A DNA stretch of 64,000 nt from Streptomyces sp. Ag109_O5-1. Its GTDB lineage: Bacteria > Actinomycetota > Actinomycetes > Streptomycetales > Streptomycetaceae. The position numbers were made by a program, and so were the translations under genes. This document shows positions 43,439 through 51,846 of the stretch, piece after piece. The notes under the pieces were generated by a model. The model saw only the letters and a program-made list of their open reading frames with translations, was not told the origin of the DNA and ran no database searches. The stretch covers positions 1-64,000 of the forward strand of contig NZ_RKQF01000001.1 in assembly GCF_003814875.1 (NCBI RefSeq), written 5' to 3'. The first letter of the stretch is position 1. The number at the start of each line of letters is the position of its first letter.

Positions 43439-44026
43439 TCAGGCGGCCGCGCCTGCCTCCGCCTTGGTCTCGCGCACCCCGCGCAACGCGCCGGACCAGG
43501 CGATCACCTGGTCGAGCATGCCGCGAACCGCGGTGTCGAGGCCCTCCTGGGGCACGAAGGCGCCGGTATGGAACGAGGGGTGTGTCGAGATGGTGGGCTG
43601 GGCGCGGACCGTGGCCACCTGGAGTTCGGCGAGGACGAGCCGCAGCGCCTCGGCGGCCCGGACCCCGGCGGCCCAGCCGCCGTAGCTGACGATGCCGGCG
43701 GCCTTGTCGTTCCACTCCCGGTACACGTAGTCCAGCGCGTTCTTGAGTGCGCCGGGGAAGGAGTGGTTGTACTCCGGGACGAGGAACACAAAGCCGTCGA
43801 AGCCGTCGATGAGTTCGGACCAGTCGCGGGTGTGAGGGTGCTCGTACTGCTGAAGATTCGGATTGCCGCCCTCGTCGAGGTTGCCCAGGCGATGGTCGGC
43901 GAGGTCGATCAGCTCGTAGTCGGCGCCGCCGTGGGCGTGCGCCGTGTCGAGCACCCAGGAGGCGATCTGGTCGCCCCGGCGCCCGGGTCGTGTGCTGCCG
44001 AGGATGATGCCGATGCGGAGTGGCAT
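43439..44026 (-). CDS. NADPH-dependent FMN reductase / flavodoxin-fold oxidoreductase
   Basis: A 195-residue protein from ATG 44026 (GGGAGGGGA upstream). The FMN-binding loop IGIILGSTRPGRRGDQIASW is at residues 5-24, and FVFLVPEYNHSFPGALKNAL plus GIVSYGGWAAGVRAAEALRL complete the site. Members reduce FMN, azo dyes, chromate or quinones. It is divergent from a MarR gene with paired dyads between them, the usual layout for MarR-controlled quinone or azo reductases. Confidence 0.9.
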   Translation of the reverse strand: MPLRIGIILGSTRPGRRGDQIASWVLDTAHAHGGADYELIDLADHRLGNLDEGGNPNLQQYEHPHTRDWSELIDGFDGFVFLVPEYNHSFPGALKNALDYVYREWNDKAAGIVSYGGWAAGVRAAEALRLVLAELQVATVRAQPTISTHPSFHTGAFVPQEGLDTAVRGMLDQVIAWSGALRGVRETKAEAGAAA

Positions 44027-44041
44027 GGTTCCCCTCCCGGT

Positions 44042-44090
44042 GGAGTTGTCACGTCAACTCTAGGCCGAGCCGAGTTGAAGTGACAACTCC
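44042..44090. promoter_or_regulatory. Paired MarR operators
   Basis: GGAGTTGTCACGTCAACTC (44042-44060) and GAGTTGAAGTGACAACTCC (44072-44090) are each dyads with GAGTTG/CAACTC arms. They are also reverse complements of one another with one mismatch. Each covers one side of the 88-base divergent promoter, so one MarR dimer per promoter is likely. Confidence 0.75.
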
Positions 44091-44114
44091 CCTGGTCCGG
44101 CTATCCTTTACGGC

Positions 44115-44603
44115 ATGACGGAGACTCGTACGCTAGAGCCCGAGGAGTGGGAGCTCTGGGACACCTGGATGCGCGCGCAGCGCCTGCTCACCAGGGAGCT
44201 GGAGCGTGGTCTGCAGCGTGACTGCGGTATCTCGAAGGCCGAGTTCAGTGTGCTGGTGACCCTGTGGCGGGCTTCCGGCCGCGAGCTGCGCGTCGGCGAG
44301 CTCTCCGAATCCCTCGACTGGGACAAGAGCCGTGTCTCGCACCAGCTGACGCGCATGGAAAACCGCGGCTTCGTGAAGCGCACCCGGTACGGGGCCGACG
44401 GCCGCCGCGCGGGGATCGGGCTGACCCTCGACGGCCGCCGCGCCGCCGAAAACGCCATCCTCGTGCATGCCGACAACATCCGCCGCCACTTCCTCGCCCC
44501 ACTCACTCCCGAGCAGACATCCGTCATCCGGGCATGGAGCGAGCAAGTGGTCGACCGCATCGAACCGAGCCACGACGAGACCGGCGGCGACGCCACAGGC
44601 TAG
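44115..44603 (+). CDS. MarR-family transcriptional regulator
   Basis: A 162-residue protein from ATG 44115. The winged helix is FSVLVTLWRASGRELRVGEL, SESLDWDKSRVSHQLTRMEN, RGFVKRTRYGADGRRAGIGL. It is adjacent and divergent to the FMN reductase and carries no Cys in the DNA-binding part. Together with the dyads this suggests repression of the reductase until a phenolic or quinone ligand binds. Confidence 0.9.
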   Translation: MTETRTLEPEEWELWDTWMRAQRLLTRELERGLQRDCGISKAEFSVLVTLWRASGRELRVGELSESLDWDKSRVSHQLTRMENRGFVKRTRYGADGRRAGIGLTLDGRRAAENAILVHADNIRRHFLAPLTPEQTSVIRAWSEQVVDRIEPSHDETGGDATG

Positions 44604-44634
44604 TACGGTTCCCCGCCTGCAAACCGACGCCGGC

Positions 44635-46412
44635 TCAAGGATGGTCGGACCGGACGATCGTCCAGGGCCGCATCAGGTCGTCGTCTTCGTGCTCGAGCAG
44701 GTGGCAGTGGTGGACGTACGTCGCCGGGAGTTCGGTGCCGCTGCCCGGAATCGACGCGATCGCATCCGTCGGCAGGGGGAAGTCCTGGACGATGATCCTG
44801 GTCACCATCTCCGCATGGGGCCTTGACCGTGTCCTTGTAGGACAGGACTTCGTCCGGGTCCGGTGGCACCGGTGGGCCGGTGAAGTAATGCGCCAACACC
44901 GGCAGGTCTTTCGGTTTGCGACCGCCGTAAACCCGCTTGTCGTAATCCGCCTGACAGCGGGCCGCGTCGATCGGCTGCCTGTTCAGCACCTGGAAGTTGA
45001 CGAGGTGGACATGCATCGGATGGGCGTCATGGTTCGGATTGATGTATTACCAGATCTCGCTCGGGCCCTCCCGGATGAAGTCCTGGGACGGCGCCATGTA
45101 GGGCACCGCGTTGAACGTCATGGTCCTGAAGAGCTGGTGCTGGTAAACGACCCATTCCCGCCGACGGGTGTGCGGCTTCGGAATGATGGGCGCGGCCGCC
45201 GGCAGCTTGAGTTTCTCGGGCGGCGTCGTCCTGTCCCCGCCCCGGACAGCGGCTTGGTGACCTGGAACTGCATGATTTCCGCGATCTCCGGCCCACAGCC
45301 GGTGATGCCGGGATAGTGAACCTGCGTGCCCGGGTAGTTCGTCAGGGTGACCTTCGTACCCATGGGCATACGGCTGAAATCGACGATCAGGTCGAACCGC
45401 CCGGCTGGACTGATCAGGAAATCGAGCATCTACAACGGAGCGCGGAGGCCGCCGTCCGTGCCGATCAGCCAGAACGGCAGCTGAGGCTGGAGAAGCACCT
45501 CTCTGGGAACGTCGAACCCCAGCCGCCAGAAGCGTTCGTTCGAAGCGTTGAGAATACGCAGCCGGTAGCGTCGCGGCTCGACGGCCGGGAAGGGATATGT
45601 AGGCGAGTGAGCCGTCCGTCTTGAAGGTCCGGTCCTGCAGGATGAGGGGGACCTCGAATTCCCCTAGCGGCAGCCCGAGCCGATCGTCGGCGGGGTCACG
45701 AACGACATACAGACCGGCGAGGCCCGCATAGACGTTGATCGCACTCATCCCCATGGCGTGATCGTGATACCAGAGCATGCACGACTGGTCATGGTTGGTG
45801 TAGGCGTAGATCGCTTCGTTGGGTTTGACCCGGCCCGAGTCCAAGGTGGTGTAGCCCTCGGCGTGGCAGCCCAGCGGGCTGAACGCCTGCTCCGGCAGAC
45901 CGTCGGACTGTGGTGCCGTGTAACCGCCGTGCTGGTCTACGACGCTCCACACCTTGATGTCCGCGCTTGCGGATCAAGTCGATGACGTGCTGGAGCATGT
46001 GAGTGGTCGGCAGCTCGTTGCGGTACTTGACGTCCGTCGGGTGGTCCTTGGTCACACTGAAGGTCGGCCCGAGACAGCCCATGCCGATCGGCGTGCGGGG
46101 ATCGTACGGGTTCGTTGCCCAGTAGCCCTACACAGGCGACGGCCCGAGATCTCGGTGGAAACGCCACGATCCCTGCCGCGTCGTGATCTCGTAGTAATCG
46201 GCGCCCGGATAGACGGAAGGATCCGGGACGGCTGTCTTCGGCCTGGGCAGCGGGTCGACGAACTTCTCCAGCGCAGGGGTGTTCACCGTGGTGTCGGTAC
46301 ATCCCGTCGGTGGGTGAGCCGTCGCCGCCTACGCCCGTGCTCTCAGAACACCCCGTGGAAACATGGCCGCCGCACCGGCCAGAAGGAATTTCCTTCGCTC
46401 AATGTCGTCTCC
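44635..46412 (-). pseudogene. Multicopper oxidase (CotA/bilirubin-oxidase type), shattered
   Basis: The Tat-type front IERRKFLLAGAAAMFPRGVL appears near 46410-46350, followed by an in-frame TAG. Further pieces lie in several frames: PTHMLQHVIDLIRKRG (about 46010), QSCMLWYHDHAMGMSAINVY with the H-x-H copper motif (about 45790), FKTDGSLAYISLPG, PIIPKPHTRRREWVVYQHQL, MHVHLVNFQVLNRQPIDAAR with copper His (45016) and a final HHCHLLEHEDDDL-like segment ending at 44635. At least five frame changes and one internal stop are needed. The order of parts is complete, so the gene decayed in place or the sequence here is poor. Confidence 0.8.
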
Positions 46413-46905
46413 AGCCTTCCATCGCCTCACGCAACGCCCGAGAAATACAGGACCGGTTGAGTACGCCGCTGCAGCACGCCGGTCCGGCGCTGGAAAGCCA
46501 CTCATTGTGGCGATCCCGGGGGCAATTTGGTAAGCGCCGGAACTGGAACCCGAATATTATCGCCATTCATTCTCTGGATTTATCACCGCGACCGGTTGCC
46601 GGCTGGTCGGCCAGGGCTGATGCGTTCTCAGCCAGCGAGATGAACTGATCGCGTGTGTACGCGTCGCTGCGGACGGTTTGCCCGGTTCGCCATTGAGCAG
46701 TGTGCATCGTGAAGTCGCAGGTCACGGGTCTGGTGTGAATGGCGAGTTGGGTACTCGTGGCGGTCGACGGCCGATGACCATGGTGTAGATCATCGGGCAG
46801 GTCCGGCTCTGGCGGGATGCCGGGTTCGGCTGCGCCCGCGACCGGCCCCCGCCTACGATCCGTCAGCAGGTCGGCACGCCGTGAGAACGCGGGAGGGCGC
46901 GGGGG
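46413..46905. other. Stretch without a confident gene
   Basis: About 490 bases. On the minus strand a frame ending at 46567 reads QWRTGQTVRSDAYTRDQFIS, LAENASALADQPATGRGDKS, which looks protein-like and could be the 3' end of a lost gene; upstream it dissolves. A patch at 46540-46580 is AT-rich compared with the rest. Nothing else was noticed. Confidence 0.3.
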
Positions 46906-47350
46906 ATGCAGGAGCGGCAGCGGATCACCGCCCGCCGGAGCGAACTGGACGCTCTCGCCGAAAAGTTGGGCAAGCAACTCCAGGAGGCAGGCCGAGCGGC
47001 ACGAACTGGCGATCGCGGAGCGGAGTGTTGAACCGCCTGGCCGAGCAGGCCCGGGCCGACGCCGGGCTGTCGCTCGGGCATCGGCGAAGGTGGCCGGGCG
47101 GGCAGTCCTGCTCATCCCGCACCGCGGCGACGCGGCCGACGAGGGCGGGCTGCCCGGCTACTACCGCAAGATCCTGGCGATCGTGCGGGAGGCGGACGGC
47201 CCGGTGCAGGTCAGGGCGGTCGGCGAGCGGCTGGGGCTGGACGCCTCGGTACACGGCAAGCTGGAACCTTTGCGGGCGAAGATGACCAAACTCGCCGCCC
47301 GGGGCTCGCTGCACAAGCGGGGCGACGGGCGGTTCACGGCACGTCCGTAG
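46906..47350 (+). pseudogene. Frameshifted hypothetical Streptomyces protein
   Basis: ATG 46906 (GGGGG just before) opens MQERQRITARRSELDALAEK, LGKQLQEA. The sense then moves to a second frame (VLNRLAEQARADAG, about 47024-47065) and a third (VAGRAVLLIPHRGDAADEGG, GYYRKILAIVREADGPVQVR, AVGERLGLDASVHGKLEPLR) ending at 47350. The last part looks like a winged-helix fold with repeated Lys/Arg. Similar intact proteins, perhaps transposon-associated, are common in Streptomyces. This copy needs two or more corrections. Confidence 0.55.
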
Positions 47351-47361
47351 GCGCGCGGGGC

Positions 47362-47382
47362 GGGCCCGTAACTGACGGGCCC
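47362..47382. terminator. Hairpin between convergent genes
   Basis: GGGCCCGT and ACGGGCCC form a perfect 8-base-pair stem with a 5-base loop. It lies after the pseudogene stop at 47350 and before the hydrolase stop at 47418 on the other strand. Confidence 0.6.
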
Positions 47383-47417
47383 CCGACGGCAATGGGGATC
47401 GCCCTCCTGCTAGAGCA

Positions 47418-48317
47418 CTAACGGCCGCTGAAGAAGTCGGTGAGGGCGGCGGCGACGGCCTCGGGCTGCTCCTCGGGGATGTAGTGACCGGCGTCGGGCA
47501 CGATGACGCCGGTCACGTTCTCGGCCCACGGGCTGATGGAGGCCTCCATATCCGGGATCGAGCCGTGGCTGCTGGAGATTCCGAGGACGGGCGCGGTCAG
47601 TCGCCGTTGCTCGAGTGCCGCGCGGTTCTTGCGCGCGGACTCGGCGGCGTCGCGGTAGTAGGCGAGGCCGGCGCGCAGGCCGCCATCGACGGCGAGGGCC
47701 GCGCCGTAGTGGTCGAGCTCTGCCTCCTCGAACGCGTCGGGCGCGAGGGACTTGGTCTTCAGGAACCAGCTGATGTACGCCCGCTCGCGGCCGGCTATCA
47801 GCGTCTCGGGAAGATCGGGCACCACGTGGAACGCGAAGTGCCAGGTCTTGAACGCCAGAGTCGGGTCGAGGGGGATCGCTTCCGGCATGGTGATACCGGG
47901 AATTCCGGCGTCGAGCAGCGCGACCCCGTGCAGTCGGCTCTCGTAGTTCAGGGCGAGGGAGAAGGCGACCCAGGCGCCGATGTCGTGCCCGGCGAGCCAG
48001 TAGTCCCGCACGCCGAGAGCGTTCACGGCGGCCTGGATGTGCGCGGCGACCGTGTGCGTGTCGTAGCTGAGCTCCGGATGCTCGGAATTGCCTTGGCCCG
48101 GCCGGTCGATCGCTATGACCCGGAACCGATCGGCGAGAGCAGGCATGACCTTTCGCCAGGCCCACCACGTTTGCGGGAACCCGGTGAGCAGGACGACGGC
48201 CGGTCCGTCCGGTCGACCGCCTTCGACGGCGTGCAGGCGGACGCCGTCGGCGTCGACCCAGCGGTGCGTGAATCCGGCCAGGTCATGCAGGGGCAGGGCG
48301 GGGACGGGGTTGGTCAT
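47418..48317 (-). CDS. Alpha/beta hydrolase (epoxide hydrolase / haloacid-type)
   Basis: A 299-residue protein from ATG 48317 (GGAGGATT upstream). The oxyanion region is VVLLTGFPQTWWAWRKVMPA, the nucleophile elbow is DYWLAGHDIGAWVAFSLALN with Asp (not Ser), and the catalytic His is in VIVPDAGHYIPEEQPEAVAA. An Asp nucleophile with Trp next to it points to epoxide hydrolases or dehalogenases rather than esterases. It is divergent from a TetR gene with a 20-base dyad between them. Confidence 0.88.
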   Translation of the reverse strand: MTNPVPALPLHDLAGFTHRWVDADGVRLHAVEGGRPDGPAVVLLTGFPQTWWAWRKVMPALADRFRVIAIDRPGQGNSEHPELSYDTHTVAAHIQAAVNALGVRDYWLAGHDIGAWVAFSLALNYESRLHGVALLDAGIPGITMPEAIPLDPTLAFKTWHFAFHVVPDLPETLIAGRERAYISWFLKTKSLAPDAFEEAELDHYGAALAVDGGLRAGLAYYRDAAESARKNRAALEQRRLTAPVLGISSSHGSIPDMEASISPWAENVTGVIVPDAGHYIPEEQPEAVAAALTDFFSGR

Positions 48318-48365
48318 GGGAATCCTCCATCGAGGCGGGTGGACCGTGATTCGACGCTAGCACGT

Positions 48366-48385
48366 CTTGAACTGAGCAGTCCAAG
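48366..48385. promoter_or_regulatory. TetR-type operator between hydrolase and tetR
   Basis: CTTGAACTGAGCAGTCCAAG is an imperfect 20-base dyad (CTTGrACTG arms). It begins 48 bases from the hydrolase start and ends 8 bases before the tetR start, overlapping both promoters. Confidence 0.6.
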
Positions 48386-48393
48386 ATGAGAGG

Positions 48394-48993
48394 ATGGGCC
48401 GCATGGCAGGCAAGAAGCAGTTCGACATGGACACGGTGCTCGACGCCGCGATGATCCAGTTCTGGCGCTCCGGCTACGCCGACACCTCGCTCGACGACCT
48501 GTCCCGGGCGACCGGCCTGAACCGCAGCTCGATCTACTCCTCGCTCGGCGACAAGGACGCGCTCTTCCTTCGCTGCCTGGATCGCTACGCCACGCGCTAC
48601 GGCGACAAGTTCGACGCCGCCCTCTCGTGCGCGGCCGAGGACCCCGTCGCCGCCGTCCGTGCGTTCTTCGACGTCACCCTGGGGCGCATCGCCGACCCCG
48701 CCGTGCCCGACGGATGCCTGATGGCCCAGTCGGTCATGGCGAGTCCGGCGCTGAGCCCGAGCGTCGCAGAGCATGTCAAAGAGTTGTTCGGCCTCCAGCG
48801 CCCGCGCCTGCGCACCGCGCTGAAGGCCGGCGGAATGTCCGACGAGAACGCCGAGGACTTCGCCGTACACGTAGCGGCCGTGAACCAGTCTCTCGCGGTG
48901 ATGGGTAGGGCCGGGTCGAGCCCGGAGCAACTCCGGGCGATCGTCGGGGTGACCGTCGACGCGCTCGCGCGGGCGCTGAGACCGGTCGGATAG
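48394..48993 (+). CDS. TetR-family regulator
   Basis: A 199-residue protein. ATG 48394 is used; ATG 48403 (MAGKKQFDMDTVLDAAMIQF) is equally possible. Helix-turn-helix: FWRSGYADTSLDDLSRATGL, NRSSIYSSLGDKDALFLRCL, of the AcrR/NemR subgroup. Cys residues occur at CLDRYATRYG and in PDGCLMAQS, the position where NemR-type repressors have a reactive Cys for electrophiles. It is paired with the divergent hydrolase. Confidence 0.9.
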   Translation: MGRMAGKKQFDMDTVLDAAMIQFWRSGYADTSLDDLSRATGLNRSSIYSSLGDKDALFLRCLDRYATRYGDKFDAALSCAAEDPVAAVRAFFDVTLGRIADPAVPDGCLMAQSVMASPALSPSVAEHVKELFGLQRPRLRTALKAGGMSDENAEDFAVHVAAVNQSLAVMGRAGSSPEQLRAIVGVTVDALARALRPVG

Positions 48994-49650
48994 CTGGCAT
49001 ATCAAATTTCTGTCTGAGAGTCATAGGCGCTTCTCAATGTTCGGAGGGGCAAGACAGATGGCTGATGTAGCCCGCGTCAACCTTGGCGGGTTGGAGGAGT
49101 CGCCCCTCTGGGAGTGACGGAAATACGCATCACGCAGCCCTGCACGGCGGTGACCTGCGCCGACGTGCAGGGCTCCGTCGTGCCACCGCGTTGCCCGTTG
49201 TCCGGCGATTGTCGTCTGGTGCCCACGCGCCGATACCGGACAACCGTGAGCCCGCTAGAAAAGTCCGTGTCGGGGCCACGCCCATGGCTCGTGCGTTCTC
49301 GCATGGCGGGATGAGGCTGTCGCCCACCTGCGGTGTCGCGTCTCGAACCCATGTACGCAGAGATTTGACATAAGAGCACGGATCCTGTTGATCGTGTGGT
49401 CGTCTACACCATGGGCAACCAGCCGGGACTGTTCGAGGCACTCGACCGACTCGACTGGAAAGCCGTGCCGATCGGCCACGCAGGAGCCCCACGGTGGCCA
49501 GTGGCGTCGCCGTGTCCGGGTCAAGTCTCAGTGCGGTGGCGAATCCCCGGCGCAGACACGCGGAGTGCGCCGCGGGCCCGGGTGTGCCACCACAGGCCGT
49601 GGCGAGATCGCGGAGGTCTTGCACGGCGCGGCCCGGCGCGGTTCACAATG
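48994..49650. other. Long stretch without a confident gene
   Basis: About 650 bases. A GTG at 49114 opens a 66-codon Cys-containing frame (ITQPCTAVTCADVQGSVVPP) and at 49408 another frame reads MGNQPGLFEALDRLDWKAVP; both look partly protein-like but end without family resemblance. A -35-like TTGACA occurs at about 49365. I treat the stretch as eroded DNA flanking the ISAs1 relic. Confidence 0.3.
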
Positions 49651-49655
49651 AGAGA

Positions 49656-49712
49656 CGCGACCCCTGATGATCAAGGTTCTCGAAGCCTTTGATCAGAACA
49701 GGGGTCGCGTTC
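49656..49712. repeat. Large imperfect inverted repeat at the ISAs1 left end
   Basis: ACGCGACCCCTG (about 49656) is mirrored by CAGGGGTCGCGT (about 49699-49710). Inside, TGATCAAGG and CCTTTGATCA also pair around TTCTCGAAG. The right arm is the probable outer end of the ISAs1 relic; the left arm looks like the matching end of a second, missing copy or a circle-type junction. Confidence 0.5.
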
Positions 49713-50868
49713 GCGTGCCATCCTCCCTGATCGGTGTCCTGCAGCGCCACTGCCAGGGCATCGACTCCGCCTGCCCGGATCCGGAACCGCAGCAGTTCAC
49801 CTCCCTGGCGGAGACGTTGAGCCGGATACCCGATCCCCGCCGGGTCCGCGGCCGTCGCTACCACCTGGGCTCCCTGCTCGCGCTGTGCCTGGTCGCCGTG
49901 CTCGGCGGAGCCAGGTCCCTGGCCACCATCGCCCGCTCCGCCGCCGATACCGACTCCAGCCTGCGCGAACAGCTCGGGCTCGCCTCCAGCACACCGAACG
50001 CCTCCACACTGGGACGACTCCTCGCTCGTCTGGACGGCGACGCCTTGGACGACGCCGTAGGCGCCTGGCTCGCCCGGTACGCCGCCGACCCGGTGGACGA
50101 ACCCGGCGAGACACTGATCGGCCTGGCCGTCGACAGCAAGACTGTGCGTGGATCCCGACCGACAGCATGGCCGTCCACCTGCTCGTCGCCGCGCTGCACG
50201 GCTGCCAGACCGTGATCGCCCAGCGTCAAGTCGCCGCACAGAGCAACGAGATCCCCGCCTTCGCCCCGCTGCTGGACCGGCTCGACCTGCGCAGCGTCGT
50301 CGTCACCGCCGATGCGATGCACACCCAGCGCACCCACGCCGAGCACGTCATCACCGCCGGCGGCCACTACCTCCTGGTCGTCAAAGGAAACCAGAAGAAG
50401 CTGCGCAAGCAGTTGCGGCGCCTGCCCTGGCGGGAGATCCCGCTGCAGGCCCGCACCACCGGGGCCGGGCACGGCCGCCGCGAGGTCCGCCGCCTGAAGG
50501 TCTGCACCGTCCAGCCCGGCCTGCTCTTCCCGCACGCCGTCCAGGCCATGGAGATCAAGCGCCGCCGCACCCACCGCAGGACCGGCAAGATCCAGACGAA
50601 GACCGTCTACGCGGTCACCAGCCTGTCGCCCGAGCAGGCCCGCCCGGCGCAACTCGCCCAACTCGTGCAGAACCACTGGTCGGTTGAGGCCCTGCACCAC
50701 GTCAGAGACGCCACCCCGCGCCATGGCCACGCTGCGGAACCTGGCTATCGGACTCATGCGCCAAGCAGGCTGGACCAACATCGCAGCCGCAGTCGATCAC
50801 TACCGGTCACGCCCCCGGCACGCAACCGCCACGCTCGGACTCACAGCTTGAGAACGCATCGCCCCTGG
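49699..50868 (+). mobile_element. ISAs1-family element, decayed
   Basis: The left end is CAGGGGTCGCGTTCGC at about 49699-49714. A plausible imperfect right end, GAACGCATCGCCCCTGG, lies at about 50852-50868. Between them is a single transposase gene with frameshifts. No direct target repeat could be confirmed. Confidence 0.5.
49715..50851 (+). pseudogene. ISAs1-family transposase with frameshifts
   Basis: Starts at GTG 49715: IPDPRRVRGRRYHLGSLLAL and CLVAVLGGARSLATIARSAA, then GLAVDSKTVRGSR with the first DDE Asp. A frameshift near 50155 moves the sense to another frame: MAVHLLVAALHGCQTVIAQR, QVAAQSNEIPAFAPLLDRLD, VVVTADAMHTQRTHAEHVIT (second Asp), [29 protein letters not shown] (Glu region). 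A further shift plus a small deletion leads to [20 protein letters not shown], ending at 50851. The protein is inactive unless the shifts are errors. Confidence 0.82.
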
Positions 50869-50991
50869 CTGGTCGGCGGTCGCCTCTCGCGCCCGGGCCG
50901 GCCGCATTTTCTCAGCGACCGCCACCGACGAGGTTCCCGCAAGCCCACAGCCACGCTGACCCGTCGCACGCCTCGAACGCCACGTCCTCCG

Positions 50992-51741
50992 CTAGGAAGG
51001 TGTTGCCGTGCCGAGGCGGCGGCGATGGGCTCGCTGTCGGCAGGTCGCTCCGCAGTACCGGGCCGGGCGGCCGGTGAACCGGGCCTCCAGCCGGTCCCCG
51101 CACTCCTCGCACCGCGACGCTGTGTGAAGCGCGCCGGGAGTGTCACGAAAACCCCGTCCTTGCGTGACGGCCATGGGAGTTCGCAGGCTCTCCAACGCCA
51201 GCCGCATGATGCGGGCGCCGCCGTTCCGGTCGCGGTGGGCGGCCCACATCGTCGCGCACCCGACGGTGAGCGCGGCGACATCGTCCGTGCCGACATCAGT
51301 GCGGACCCCACCAGCCTGCTGCGCTGCGCGGAGCAGCTCCTCGAGTGCCTGGCGGAACCGTCGCGCCGACGCGGACAGGCTCGGCCGTGGCCAACTCGTT
51401 TGCGTGGTCAAGGCGTCGCACGCGTGCTTGCGCCCGTGGGATGTCTCGATGACCTCCAGGAGGAAGCCGAAGAATGCCGCGACGGGGTCGACGCGGCCCG
51501 CCCACTGGCGAGCGGCGTCCACCAGGTCGTCGAGGTGCTGGACGAGTACGGCCTCCAGCAGGATCTCCTTGCTGGGGAAATGCCGGTACACCGTGCCGGC
51601 GCCGACCCCCGCCTGCCGCGCGATCACGCCGAGCGAGACGTCCAGGCCATGCTCGTCGAACGCCTGCGAAGCCGCGGCGAGCACCTTCCTGCGGTTACGG
51701 CGGGCATCGGCCCGGCCGGCGTCCTGGGGAGCTGCGGTCAT
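50992..51741 (-). CDS. TetR-family regulator with C-terminal Cys-rich tail
   Basis: A 249-residue protein from ATG 51741 (MTAAPQDAGRADARRNRRKV). Helix-turn-helix: FDEHGLDVSLGVIARQAGVG, AGTVYRHFPSKEILLEAVLV. The usual effector domain runs to about residue 195. It continues with RCEECGDRLEARFTGRPARY, CGATCRQRAHRRRLG: four cysteines (C-x2-C...C-x3-C) resembling a zinc ribbon and a basic end. The tail makes it about 50 residues longer than typical TetR proteins. It is divergent from the NmrA-like gene and shares a dyad with it. Confidence 0.88.
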   Translation of the reverse strand: MTAAPQDAGRADARRNRRKVLAAASQAFDEHGLDVSLGVIARQAGVGAGTVYRHFPSKEILLEAVLVQHLDDLVDAARQWAGRVDPVAAFFGFLLEVIETSHGRKHACDALTTQTSWPRPSLSASARRFRQALEELLRAAQQAGGVRTDVGTDDVAALTVGCATMWAAHRDRNGGARIMRLALESLRTPMAVTQGRGFRDTPGALHTASRCEECGDRLEARFTGRPARYCGATCRQRAHRRRLGTATPS

Positions 51742-51775
51742 GTCACGTAATCCCTTGTCCGTGCCACTCAACCGG

Positions 51776-51789
51776 GTGGAGCATTCCAC
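51776..51789. promoter_or_regulatory. TetR-type operator between tetR and nmrA-like gene
   Basis: GTGGA-GCAT-TCCAC is a perfect dyad 35 bases from the tetR start and 58 bases from the NmrA-like start. Confidence 0.55.
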
Positions 51790-51846
51790 ATCGACCCCGG
51801 GCCCGACCCGACCGTACCCACCGACCACCCCGGGGCGGAGGACGAC

